From positions 22,400,900 through 22,464,899 of the forward strand of contig JAQFVV010012394.1 of NCBI GenBank assembly GCA_028023455.1: a DNA stretch of 64,000 bases. Direction: 5' to 3'. The DNA comes from Epiperipatus broadwayi. Taxonomy: Eukaryota > Onychophora > Udeonychophora > Euonychophora > Peripatidae. The translations under genes and the position numbers were made by a program. Numbering within the stretch: position 1 is the stretch's first letter; the number at the start of each line of letters is the position of its first letter. The notes beneath the pieces are model-generated. The model was not told the origin of the DNA. It did no database searches and worked only from the letters and a program-made list of their open reading frames with translations. Positions 35,744 to 46,821 of this stretch are shown here, one piece after another.

Positions 35744-37021
35744 CTAAATAGGATCTGGTGGTACATTAAGTAACTCCTCTTTATATAACTTAAAACAGCA
35801 CCCGAATATAATGTCATCCTCTTCATCTGATGTCCATTCATATCCCTCATACTCATCTTCCCATCTCACAGTCGGTTGTGCTGGATGCATTTCTAGACTG
35901 TGTAGAAACTCACTTCCACTGTATGGGTGTTTTCCAGATCTGTTATTCCCGAATAGTAGGGTTTGAACCCGTTCTTTCTCTCTCCCTCTGTTCTTCCCCT
36001 GGCGAACCTCTGCGGCTGTCTCCTGCCTTCTCTCTGTCCATCCCAGCCTTGATTTCTTCCTACTTGGGTATGGATCCTTTCTTTTCCTTTTCTTCTTGTT
36101 CTTTATGGTACTCTTCGATTCGTACTTCCCATACAGTCCACCTATTTCCCAAAGCTCTCTATCCAACTCTGTTCTGTCCTGCTGGAGCTCCCGCTTCCTA
36201 TCTTCTACTATCGCCTCAATATCCATACATTTGGATTCTTTATTCTCAGTCTCTAGTATATTCTCCAGCGTGTCCTTGCTATCCCACGTTTCCAATTCGG
36301 TCTTCTTCAAAAGGAAATGGCAACTTTCATCATCCCCTTCATTAATCTCTGGCTTGCTCCTTTTGTCCAGCTCAGTTTTCCTCAACTCTTCCTTTTCCAC
36401 TGGTTTTAACTCTTCTTTTACTAATACTATTATATCAATTTTAATATTTTCTTCTTCTAGCATTGTGCTATCAGACTTTACTTCTTCTCCCTGATCTGAC
36501 ACTAACTCTTCTATCTCATCCTCTACAGTATTCTGCATTTCCTTGCCACTTTCGTCCTGTGCTTTTTCTATCTTCTCTGCGAGTTTTACTGGAATCTCCT
36601 CACTTTTTAGCTGGCATCCCTGCAGGATTTTACACAGTTTTTCTTCTAAGTCTTTTCCAATATGTGCTGTCCCTTTCTCACATCGCCTGCCCAAAGCTTC
36701 AAAACGTTGTTCCATTTTTAGATTATTTCTATAATCCCTCTCTTCTGCCTCCTGTCTATTTTTCCTATCTCTCTCTTCTGCATCCTGTCTATTTTTCCTC
36801 TCTCTCTCTTCTGCATCCTGTCTAAGTTGCTTCACTAGTGACTCCATCATTGAGTTCATATTCCAGCATTCTTTCTTAATTTCTTCTATAGGTCTCTGTT
36901 CAGATCCCGTGGTGTCTGACTTTTCTGACATGGCCACGCTTTGATGTATCGATGCCTTGTCCCTAATTTGACTTGCTACTTCCCTTTCTTCCTCCGTACT
37001 ACTATCCATTTTAATATACAT
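35744..37021 (-). CDS. 425-aa coiled-coil, highly charged protein of the long-LTR element (possible Gag-like)
   Basis: This is the only intact long frame in the element and one of few undamaged frames in the window. Residues 67-99 are three exact 11-residue repeats of the form RQ(D/E)AEER(E/D)xxN, predicting a coiled coil. The middle (about 150-300) is rich in Glu and Lys. Residues 307-325 hold a strongly basic block (KNKKKRKRK, then RKKSR) like a nuclear localisation or nucleic-acid-binding patch. Residues 388-403 are acidic and aromatic (WEDEYEGYEW). Methionines at 1 and 5 are both possible starts. There is no CCHC knuckle, protease or RT motif. Retroelement Gag proteins often begin with charged coiled coils, so a Gag-like or accessory role is inferred, not shown. 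Its base composition is richer in GC than its flanks, which supports a real gene. Confidence 0.6.
   Translation of the reverse strand: MYIKMDSSTEEEREVASQIRDKASIHQSVAMSEKSDTTGSEQRPIEEIKKECWNMNSMMESLVKQLRQDAEERERKNRQDAEERDRKNRQEAEERDYRNNLKMEQRFEALGRRCEKGTAHIGKDLEEKLCKILQGCQLKSEEIPVKLAEKIEKAQDESGKEMQNTVEDEIEELVSDQGEEVKSDSTMLEEENIKIDIIVLVKEELKPVEKEELRKTELDKRSKPEINEGDDESCHFLLKKTELETWDSKDTLENILETENKESKCMDIEAIVEDRKRELQQDRTELDRELWEIGGLYGKYESKSTIKNKKKRKRKDPYPSRKKSRLGWTERRQETAAEVRQGKNRGREKERVQTLLFGNNRSGKHPYSGSEFLHSLEMHPAQPTVRWEDEYEGYEWTSDEEDDIIFGCCFKLYKEELLNVPPDPI
36725..36823 (-). repeat. Three 33-bp tandem repeats inside the coiled-coil gene
   Basis: The repeats encode the three 11-residue units at residues 67-99. 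On the plus strand each reads close to CTCTTCTGCATCCTGTCTAT. Repeat number may vary between element copies. Confidence 0.85.
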
Positions 37022-37680
37022 TTTAATATACTAACAAAAAAAATTTTCTCTTTTAAATGGCTCAATTTGTTTTTACTAAAGTTTCTTGGTTTTGTTTACT
37101 TTACTAACTCGGCTAATTGCTGCACTCCACAAAGAAAACGATCTGTCTCCTACTCATCTCAACACCTATGCCTAACTCTATTAATACACCTAACTTCTCG
37201 CTATACATTCGCTTGATGCCCACCCAACATTTAACTAACAGTGAAATAAATTTAACATATATAACAAAAAAAATTATAAAATGCAACTCACCCTTGGCCT
37301 CTTGCAGCTGTTTTTCTTTTTTAAATTTTCCACGGTTCATGGTTATAATTTAATTTACACGTCTGTGCTAGTTTCGAACCTTTAAGATTTGATTTGACCT
37401 TACATTTATTTCCTTCTCTTTCTCGTTCAATCCAATTCATAAAACATAAAACAAATAATAGACCCCCCTTTTTCTCTCTTTACTCCTGATGACAAAATTT
37501 ATGTGAGAACGATTTGACATTTATTCAAATCATCCTCGGGCGCCAGTCACAGTGAGCAAGAAAGTTTACACAACATATATTATAAATCCCCTTAAAAATT
37601 CTACTATGCATCTATATAAATAATTTTTATATAATAAAATAATAATCTATTCAGAGTATGGAATTAATTGACGTTCAAAC
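37022..37680. other. Interior spacer of the long-LTR element
   Basis: AT-rich sequence between the coiled-coil gene start and the tandem array. Upstream of the gene on the minus strand this would be its leader. I can place no promoter or splice site with confidence. Confidence 0.4.
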
Positions 37681-38115
37681 TCAGGACAAAAAAAAAATCT
37701 ATACATATACATTATTTTGGAAAACGAAAAAAAAAATTCAAAATCATTAATTTTAAACAAAAGAATTTTATCTCTATACTCAATCTCCTCAGGAGTGGAA
37801 ATAAGTTACTACAAACCCGGGGAAAAAATACTACATATATATTATTCATTATTATTTATAATGGAAGGCAAAAAAAAACATATGTACATATTAAACGCTC
37901 TACAGAGTATTGGAATATCGAATAGTCACACGATGGGCATCCAAACCCGGTGAAAAAAAAAATCTTACATATATACATTATTTAAAAAAAATTGACTCAA
38001 AATCATTAATTTTGACCAAAAGAATTATATATATATACCATAATCTCTTCAGGGGTGGAAATAAGTTACAAGCCCCATGATTTGGGCGGCCAAACCCGGT
38101 GAAAAAAAAATACTA
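37681..38115 (+). repeat. Tandem units each starting with a polypurine-tract-like run, next to the right LTR
   Basis: Four purine runs (AGGAC-A10 at 37681, GGGGAAAAAA at 37819, GGTGAAAAAAAAAA at 37949, GGTGAAAAAAAAA at 38098) recur every 130-150 bp, preceded by AAACCC or similar. Units 1 and 3 also share CAAAATCATTAATTTT, AAAAGAATT and GGAGTGGAAATAAGTTAC-like segments. The last run ends 5 bp before the right LTR, where a plus-strand polypurine tract would be expected. Confidence 0.75.
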
Positions 38116-41100
38116 TGTACCAGTCAAGTTTGTACATTCGCGTAACAGAATTCAGAATCCAAGCAAAAAAGACCGAAGCTGACCAGACTAGGACTGTAAC
38201 ATCCCGAGTCCGACCGCACTTCAACTCGTAAGCCAGGATTCCAAGACTCAAGACCCTACGAATGACCACCTTGAAATTACACGTAGTATACCTCTTTCCA
38301 CACGGCCGACATAGGTCACGGAGAAGCAATAAGACTCTGATGAATAAAAGAAGGTTCTTAATTGACTAAAATATCACTAAATTTAATTTAACCTAATGCA
38401 TAGTTTTCACATATATAGACTATAAATGATAATTAGAATTTGATTGAATTAAATCAATAACGAGACAGAGAACGAAATACATTAAATTAATTATATATTT
38501 ATTTACAATTGGCATGAAATTGATCAGTTTTACACATTTCAGCGTCGAATGTACAAACATTGGGTGGATAAGAGAACACATTCTCTTTTTATATACAATT
38601 CAAAATCACTTCACATAAGTAATCATTAAATTTCATAGAGGGGTTTAACATATGCCCATCTTATGAATTGTTTACAATTGATACATAATTAATCACTACG
38701 TTATGTCTATAAATCTCGATAAGCCAAATCCTATTACATTTGTGGCTGGAAGATACATAATTATATCGAACTTTGATCATGAATTCATTTACTAAAATAT
38801 ACAATATGATTTAATGACGAGCGCATAAACCAGCTCAAGTAATGATCGATCGAACATGGCTTTCGAGAGAAAATTTCAGAATGCTGAAAGCGTTGTGTTA
38901 AGGTGGGAGAGTTGGCTGAAATAAGATTTTACCAATGCGCTATGGCACAGGTAAACAATAATAGGAAAAGTCGCTCTGCAGATGGATGAAATAACTTCAG
39001 GGTTCTTGCGACAAACGCCGGTACCCTGTAACCGATCGCAATGCTGCGTGAAAAGGGAACATTGTGTTCAGGAATGGCGGGGGTCTTACGTGCTAACCTG
39101 GCCTTGGCTCAGGCTTCGCTACTGCTCTACCCTATAAGAGAAGATGTGCTGGCAACGCCGTGGCTCCATCTTAAGATACATATATTACGTATAGCAGCAA
39201 AACGAGAATATTTTTATAAAATAAGATCACATCCGCCAAGCAAAGAATGGTATATTTCATACTATGAAATACGAGTTAATAGCATATTAGCTCTATCAAA
39301 TTGGGACCAACTCTTGCGTAGCCTGATAATAAATGTCTATGCTACTAAAGGGAATATTATTACATCTGTACTTTGACATGTTCGATCTATTAAGTTACTT
39401 ATAGATAATAAATATTTAAGGAGGAAAAGTATATTTCTATGGACTTAAGAATTTAAATGTCAAATATACTTATATGATCAAGGCTAAATTTAATTCTAAA
39501 TAAACTTATCAAGTTAAGTTTTTTTAAATGGTTGATTATAAAAGAGCCACATTTCACATATTAAATCATTTAAATAATAAAAAAAATAGGATTTCGAAAC
39601 AGCGTAGAAAGTTGATGCTATAAATAAATTACGTGAAGATTTTCAAATAATATCTTCTTAAAACATACATGAAATTAAGTGCTCACTGTTTCGAAATATT
39701 GGCATATGAAATATAATAAGCATTTAAAATAAAATAAGCAAAGAAATATAGACACAACCGCAGTGATATAACTTTAAACTAAATAATTTACTTTAAATGA
39801 AAGGAAAATATAAATTACTCAGATTATTTAAACTTTAACAACATGAAATTTTGGATAGCAATTGACATATTTAAAATATTAATTAAATGGATTTAAGTTT
39901 TGGTTACATTTAGCTTTATCATTATTTTAAAAGAAAGTTAGCTAACTTATATAGATATTATTTACATTTACACAGAATTACACAGAGCTCTGCGGTTTGA
40001 AAAATAAAACGGTACCGGTATGATTTATCTGCAAGTTCTTGGCTGTTGGTTTGGTTTAGTTTGACTGGGCGGCATCATCTTTCCCATTATGTTAGGCTCG
40101 TCTCTTCTATCGGCATGATGGTGGTTTAGGCATTTCGACGAGAGAAACCCCGTTCTCCCGCGGAGTAACAGCAACAAGATGCCCGCTTTTAGCCGGACAT
40201 GTTCAAATTAACAATTGTGAATACTGGCTACAACTCTCACTAACAATATGGCTGTTTTTCTTGTTAAAAAATACAGAGTATTTATAGGTTTTCCTTATCG
40301 GAATCTCCCGCCTCAAGACTCATTAAACTCAGGAATTTAATTAAGTATTTTTCAATTTATAATCCAGATCTTAGATAACTTATGTTAGAAACATTCCATA
40401 AGCTATTATTATAATTAAGATTTTTCGTTGCAAACAATTGTCCAATTTAGATTTTAAAATAACTTACTCTTATCTAAGGAGATTTTAATTAGTAAATTTT
40501 GAACTAGTTTTACTTTTTACGAATTCCAGGTGTGGTCGTTAATGACACTTGTTTACAATCAAAAATCTTTTAATTACTTGACCAGCTTTTATTTTTAATC
40601 TTACATATAATAGAAACTCTTTCTATTTAAAAACAACCTTTTAACATTTTTTTAAAACGAAAACATTTTTAACATATTTATTAAAAATAATTTACAAATA
40701 TATTTTGATATAGCTTTTAAATATATTTTCGAGAAACTTTTCTCTGAAATATATTTAAAACAAGAAATCTTTTAACAATTTTAAAGAAACATTTAATAGT
40801 ATTTTTAGATAACGGCTTTTACATATTTTAAATCATGTCTTTCTTCTATATAGCACAGATTATATATCCACATACGAAATTACAATATTAAACAACAAAA
40901 TTAATAATTTACTCTTAACTTAAATAATATAATAAACATTTTTAGAAATATTAAATAACTTTAGGACGCTATAATTTTACTAATCCATCTAATTATAGCG
41001 TTCGTTCGCACGTAAATATATAATACTGTTTATACAGACATGAACGAATTTTATATTTATTAACATTTAAATAGGTTCGAACTTAGCACAGATGAGAGTG

Positions 41101-41149
41101 TCATTAGGTTTGATGGTGAAACGGAAAGGGATTGGAGGTTTCCGTTTCA
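38116..41149. repeat. Right 3.03-kb LTR
   Basis: It is nearly identical to the left LTR. Differences seen include single substitutions (for example GATACGTAT against GATACATAT), one-base indels in T runs, and a small cluster near 40200 (TTCAAATTAAC against TTAAACATTAAC). The cluster could be a local conversion or mutation patch. Confidence 0.85.
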
Positions 41150-41153
41150 ATAT

Positions 41154-41704
41154 AGAACTGGCACAGAACTAATCTAGTCATCAATCTACATTTTCATTTT
41201 TTCTTAATTTACTTCTTAAACACTGCTTTAATGTCATGAAGGAATGCTGGAATGACTAATCAATCAAGTGAATATTTTGTTGAAAAAATTGTGATTTGTC
41301 ATAATTTATAGATTTCAAAGTGGAATCTAAAATCTTTTTCCTACTTTTGATTGATGGGATTTTTTTTTGCAAACTGTTGTCTTTTCAATTTCTTCTTTGG
41401 TTTTGAGAAAATAGAAGGTGGGAGTGAGGGGAAAACAGAGTCATTAGAAGTTTTCAAGGTTTCTATCGATTTGTCTTTATTATAATACTACCTGAAATGC
41501 ATGTGGATGCCTAAATGCACACGCATATAAATTACTAATAGAAATAACTAGTAAGTTATAAAGGAATTATAAAAAAACATTCTTTTAAAATAGGAAAAAA
41601 GATTATTTTCTAAAAGTAAATGCAGTTAAATTAATGAGAATAGAATGGGTAATTTGAATTAAGATTTTCTTCATGACAAATCACTACCTAATACTGACAA
41701 TGAA
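41154..41704. other. AT-rich stretch without recognisable features
   Basis: Flank of the long-LTR element. I see no motif or repeat. Confidence 0.5.
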
Positions 41705-42125
41705 ATTCAATACTAAGAGGTTTTACATAAACATGTGAAAAAGATAAATGATCAATATATATATTTCATTCTGCACCAGAACTCATCAGTAGGTCCAGAT
41801 CATTATCCCTCACATATATGTATAATCAGTGCCCAGTTTTATATTAGGATAGAAAATTACAAATTTCAATCAGTCTTCAATCTTTCCCACTCTCCAACTT
41901 TCAACCTGTCAATTGAAGTTTGTAGATGTGCTATCTTAAAATAAAACCACACAGATTATATATATGTATGAGAGATTATGGTCTGGACCAACTGATGAGT
42001 ACTGTTCAGCATGAAATACATATATTGGAGGATATCTTTTTCTTATGTATCCTTGTATTAGTCTGACTGATGTCCGAGTTCAAATCCCTCTTAATTGCAT
42101 TTAGTTTAAGTATATATACTGTACT
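41705..42125. mobile_element. Head-to-head pair of partial SINE-like units
   Basis: The left half (about 41735-41900) matches the SINE body on the minus strand (GATCATTATCCCTCACATAT, TATAATCAGTGC). The right half (about 41930-42125) matches it on the plus strand (GAGAGATTATGGTCTGGACC, ACTGATGAGTACTG) and ends in a B-box-like GAGTTCAAATCCC. The two halves meet with the middle of the unit deleted. Confidence 0.6.
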
Positions 42126-43172
42126 TATATTAATATTAAATCATAGTAGTCATGCCAGTAGTCTTTCATGATGCCAAAGGGTTTGAAGAATAATTAAAGA
42201 GAAAATCGAATTGATAGTTGACTAGATTGGTTAGCCAATGTAGCAACAATTCTTGCTGCTTTTAAAAATATTTATAATAATACTATTTTTCGTAATTGAA
42301 ATTATATATAATAAAGGCAAGAAGTCAAAATGAAATTCAACTCCTGATTTTTTATTTTCAAACAAAGTTAAATGCTGCGCTCAACCAATTAGAGATTTGT
42401 AAACATTTTAAAGGAAGCAAATATCAATTGAATAGAAAAATTTCTACTATCATAACAATATAATTAAGTGGTTCATTATTCAAGATGTCATGTGATATTT
42501 AAGCATTAGATGAGACAGTGGAGCCTTGATCCAGAAATCTCTAGCTCTCAAATCTGCTTGTTTATCATTGCATTAATCAGAGAATGCAAGTAAATAGATG
42601 GTCAATTCTTCAAGAGTTGATTTGGTATAGAACACCACTTTTTTTAATTCATTCTGAAAAAAGCTGACTTTTGATGCATTTGACAATTTCATTTGTTATA
42701 ATGAATTTTTTAAATCACTAATTGATTTATTCAACTTATAGATCCAAGAAGGTGAATATGGTAGTAGGGATGATGAATTATATTATGACAATCAAACTTG
42801 ATATCCAAGTTTGAACCACATTCTTACTAAATACATTTAAAATAATTTAATCTGTTATAAAGACAGATAATTGTTATATATGGATAAATTGGGGAGAACA
42901 GAATAAGAAATTATTAGCAAACTAACTCCTCAATGGCTACAACCAATGTGATATTGCTATAAATTTTTATATGCCTTAATTTTATAAATATTTAAAACTG
43001 AATAGGTTCATCTCAGTACCTTCCTAGTTGTCTATATTGTGCAAAAACAAAATTTGTTTATTTCAGCTCACACAGTTTGTTTTATATCACTTTTTTTGGA
43101 GTTTAGCACCATCTCATATACTTACATGCTAAAGTCTAAATGAAAATAATTTTATTCTGTTTTTTGTAAATG
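42126..43172. other. AT-rich stretch without recognisable features
   Basis: Nothing identifiable on either strand. Confidence 0.5.
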
Positions 43173-43305
43173 ATGGTGTTATTTTTTTTTCATGTCATAG
43201 CATCGGCCGGGACGCGAACTACAACCGTCCGCAAACAACTATTTGCTTGCAAGATGGTTGCGATGACCTCTCGGCTAACAACACTTGACAATGGTGTTAT
43301 TTTTT
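43173..43305 (-). mobile_element. Short tRNA-derived SINE with 15-bp target-site duplication
   Basis: The insertion (43188-43290) is flanked by ATGGTGTTATTTTTT at 43173-43187 and 43291-43305. Read on the minus strand it starts with a tRNA-like region containing a perfect A-box pattern (TAGCCGAGAGG) and a B-box-like GTTCGCGTCCC about 45 nt later, then CCGATGCTATGACATG and a run of A. This is the layout of a LINE-mobilised SINE. It is much richer in GC than its surroundings. A truncated relative is at 650-690. Confidence 0.8.
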
Positions 43306-44829
43306 GTAAATGGTTTTTGACCTAAAAGAAAACAAACAATTTCTCTTTTAAAAGCAATATTTATTTAATTATTATTATAATAAAATAACAAACCATTTTT
43401 TAAATGAAAACAAGCAACTTACCTCTTTTCCTAAAAGATAAATAATTAACCAATTTCTATTAGAAGCTTCATTTTTGCAATCTATGGTTATATTTTTTGT
43501 GCATGTATTATAATACTTATTGTAAATAATTCTTATAATTAAAATCAACTTTAGAACCCCAAAGGCATCATAAAATATTTTTCTTATGACTGGAATCTTA
43601 TACTGCTAGTAGCAATGTTACAAAATAATGTTGAGCCATTTTGCATTGTTTTAATCAATAAAATTAAAAGCAATAACTTTAATTAAGTACAGCAATCACA
43701 TGTATAGTTAAGATGTAGATTGATAGACATTTTAAAGATAAAATTTACCTTGAAATTTGTAATATTAATTTTCTCTTCACTTGACTATGTAATTCTTTTG
43801 CATACGTTAGTCATATTATGCATAACAAAACAGTTTCTATCTTCTCTTTATATCATATGGCTGGATGTACTTTTTATGACATGAACCATAATCAATTTAT
43901 TTCTAAGTAAAATTATTTTATTTTAAATACTTGATTTTTCTTTTAATTAAAAGTTAAAATCCAAACAGGTTGAAATAAAAATTAAAATTATTGCTGTGAT
44001 CAGATGCAAAGTATCAACAATTAATTTCAATCAACAAATCAACTATTAGTGGGAAAAATTTAAACAATATGAAAATTTTTATATGCTTTTCAACTTTAAT
44101 ATTACATTTGCTAACACCAGAAATTTCAGAAAAGCAATAAACATAAGATACTTTTATCTCTTCTTAATGGGGGAGCTCTGGAGAATTCCTAAAAATCAGC
44201 CATAAAATTTTAATGTTTTGCTATATCCAGTGGCAATATTATGATTGTCATCGGAATACACATCAATAGTTGTTTCAAATAACCTCAAGACTATGGTGAA
44301 AACTTAACAAAGATGAGTTTATTAGCTAGACGTAAACCGTAGATTTTAAATGCTGTTACAAATAGTTATTATCTCAAGTAAATACAGATCCTCAAACATC
44401 ATTTTAAATTTGGTATATTTATATCTTTATGTATTACTCAGCATATATATCTATATCTATGTACAGATATTCATCACACTCATTTTCTTAGTATGTGCAT
44501 TTCACTTTTTGTCTGAGTGCACTAATGTAAACCTGTACCACTCCAATTTCCTAGACACACTGATTTCTGGAGTTGTTATTTCTCCTTGAATAATCTGCAT
44601 AATTAACATGCATTTTGCATACATTAATTTTCTAGGCTGTCAGTGATGAAGGAATTTATTCAAATTCCTGATTAGTTTTTACAAATATAACTTCATTTCC
44701 TTTCTTGAAATAAACACATATTATTTAGTCAGACAGTACAACATTCCTTCACTCTACAAAATAATCTAAATGTTTAATTCCAAATATCGTCCTTAAAATT
44801 TTTGGTCTTCTCCAATCCTCTTGCTTGTA
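43306..44829. other. AT-rich stretch without recognisable features
   Basis: Nothing identifiable. The frame 44350-44589 is a hydrophobic product of AT-rich sequence with no recognised motif. Confidence 0.5.
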
Positions 44830-45490
44830 TAGGTGGGGGTACCAGACTTTTCCTTCTCTGCCCTTATTATTTTCCAGCTGTTGCAATTGAGCTAATCCAC
44901 TATGGATATTTCTGATGAATCATTAGACTGGTTACTAGATTCAAAAATCCAATTTCATCTGTCAACTCAATTTTGAACTTTTTTTCTTCTCACACTTTTG
45001 ATTGATGCACTATCATAATCTTTTTTTTCTCATGATCTATCATTACTGTTACTGGAGAACTCATTTTTCTGTTCACTATTTCCAGTGGCTCACTCTGCCA
45101 CCAGTGAAGAGGATTACTGTGCCTTAGAACTTCATGGCCATTATCCAGTTGTATCAGTCTTAGTTGTTTTGACAATGCTTTCAATACGACTCCTGTTTGC
45201 CACCATTTCTTCAGCATGTGAATCCATACTATTTTTCTCACATTATACTTTGTTGTTCAAATAGTTCTCTTCTTTCTCAATCTTTTTAAGTACCAAGACT
45301 GATATGTGTGCTTAAAATTTTCCATTTCGTTAACATCTCAGCAGGTGTTTTTAGTAGCTGTATTCAGCATAAAATGTTAGTAAAACAGAGCTGCCATTAA
45401 TACTTCATTACTATCCTTACAATGACTTTTACTTAACATTACCTTCAAATGCTGCACTGCCTTCTCAGATAATCTGTTGAACAACCACCC
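44830..45490 (-). pseudogene. Ty3/gypsy integrase C-terminal remnant
   Basis: The minus-strand frame at 45241-44990 contains HMLKKWWQTGVVLKAL followed by IQLDNGHEVLRHSNPLHWW. This follows the gypsy integrase C-terminal GPY/F-like pattern (W-x-x-G-x-V, then L-x-N-G-x-x-x-R-R-H-x-x-x-L). Upstream near 45480-45420 a frame with VQHLKVMLSK recalls the segment after the third catalytic Glu (A-V-Q-x-x-K). It is related to, but distinct from, the element at 48.5-53.2 kb. No LTR is visible beside it. Confidence 0.65.
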
Positions 45491-45629
45491 AGCTGACAGT
45501 AAAAGTCACAAATTTCTTGAAGATGTGATCACACACACACACTGAATGTCCAGACCAATATAGTGTTTACATATTGCAAGTGTTGGTCACACAGAAGAGG
45601 CAGGTTTAAAAAATAAAATAAGTTACTAA
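45491..45629. other. Short spacer with a CA microsatellite
   Basis: Includes CACACACACACAC near 45530. Otherwise unremarkable. Confidence 0.5.
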
Positions 45630-45636
45630 TGACAGA

Positions 45637-46260
45637 ATGGACGAGTCCATTTCAAAAAGCCAGGAAGGTAATTTGGAATCTAAGAATCAAAATGCCGGTA
45701 TAAATAAGATGAGATGTATTGATTGCTGTAAATGCAAAATTCTTATTAATGAAATGCCTATAGAAATGGTACTGGACGCGGGGTCTACAGTGATCATAGT
45801 GTCAAAAGACATAAGCTCTGAAAAGAAATAAATATCAGTTATATCCTAGCAGCAAAAACAATGAGTGATTATCAAGGCAATTTAGTAGCACTCTTGGCTC
45901 ATACAAGATTTACAATGACCAATAAAAGTAGATATTTACCTCGTTGTGTCTCCTCACAAGCGGAGCAATTTATTAAGATATCACTGGTTTGCTCACATAG
46001 GTTTTACAGTGACTAAAGTCAACCAGCTCATAACAATAAATTCAAACAAGGTCTACCCAGAAGTAATTAATAATAATCTGGGTTCTAAGCTTAAAATAAT
46101 TCATAAAACTAAAAGTGCAAAAAAGCAGATAAGTAGTACTCACAATCTATACCACAAGGGTAAAAGAAACACCAAATGGATTCCAGAAGTAGTGATCAAA
46201 GTTAAAGGATCACTGGCAGTGGTGATTAAAATGAACAATATCATCACAAAAACAAATTAA
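45637..46260 (+). pseudogene. Protease, RT edge and integrase C-terminal fusion
   Basis: The frame at 45637-45831 holds a retropepsin-like core, INEMPIEMVLDAGSTVIIVS, with D-A-G where D-[ST]-G is usual. The frame at 45946-46260 begins with VTKVNQLITINSNKVYPEV, the edge before the RT domain (usual x-x-x-L-x-x-x-x-x-x-F-x-E-V-F). It passes without the RT, RNase H or integrase core into KWIPEVVIKVKGSLAVVIKM, the integrase C-terminal GPY/F-like region. A frameshift separates the two frames. Confidence 0.65.
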
Positions 46261-46688
46261 TTTGCATGTTATGAGCCATCAACAGGGCCTCATTGGATTA
46301 GTTGCAAGCCAACAAGGATGCCATCAACCAACTGTGATGAACCTAGTTCCAAGATGTACAAATGATGCTACTTGACCTGCTGATCAAGTCACTAAGCCTG
46401 ATGAAGTCATAAAGTGCCTACCTACACACTGCATGACCATGTTCTCCAGGGATAATTTTAACCATGAGGGAATATCATGTCATCTAGCCTTCATATAATG
46501 GATTTGTTCAGATTCTGTCTCATCTAGATCAGATTGAGAATTTATCACCTTGAACTTATGCAGATATACGTAGATAACACATAGCCAATGACAAGAATAG
46601 GCCAATAGGTGATGCTCATTGAATCTGAATGTTTCCATTAAGGATGAGGATCTGTCAACAAATAGACTTTTTGAAAATAGAATCAGAA

Positions 46689-46821
46689 AACTACTGCCAC
46701 ATAACTGAAGGTAGAATACACATTCTGAAAGAACTAGTGCCATATAGTCAAAAAGCAGAATACATGATCCCCAAAAAACTACTGTCACAAAGTTGAAACA
46801 CAGAATACACATTCTCCAGAC
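46689..46821 (+). repeat. Three tandem units of 43-45 bp near the start of the G1 LTR
   Basis: Units start at 46689, 46732 and 46777 with AACTACTGCCACATA or variants, followed by AGAATACA..ATTCT. Diverged equivalents lie in the LTR of the other copy (minus strand, about 22440-22600). Repeats of this sort in an LTR U3 region often hold transcription factor sites; that role is inferred. Confidence 0.65.

Larger units (their letters stand above)
32272..41149 (-). mobile_element. Young long-LTR retroelement without pol (LARD-like)
   Basis: Two direct repeats, 32272-35306 and 38116-41149, start TGTACCAGTC and end GGTTTCCGTTTCA, giving TG...CA termini. ATAT at 32268-32271 and 41150-41153 forms a 4-bp target duplication. 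By eye the repeats differ at roughly 20-25 positions in 3.03 kb, about 99% identity, so insertion was recent. The 2.8-kb interior holds one intact minus-strand frame and a tandem array, and no reverse transcriptase, RNase H, integrase or protease. Large retrotransposon derivatives (LARDs) have such LTR-rich, pol-less form. Orientation is uncertain: the frame says minus, the purine tracts say plus. Confidence 0.85.

Noticed and set aside
35830-36825. Long plus-strand open frames (171, 132 and 120 codons) inside the long-LTR element
   Set aside because: They lie antisense to the 425-codon coiled-coil gene and show the Ser/Leu/Phe-rich composition expected from reading its Glu/Lys codons backwards.
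43200-43285. Functional tRNA gene
   Set aside because: A- and B-box patterns are present, but arm pairing is poor, an A-tail follows, and long target duplications flank it. It is a SINE or retro-copy.
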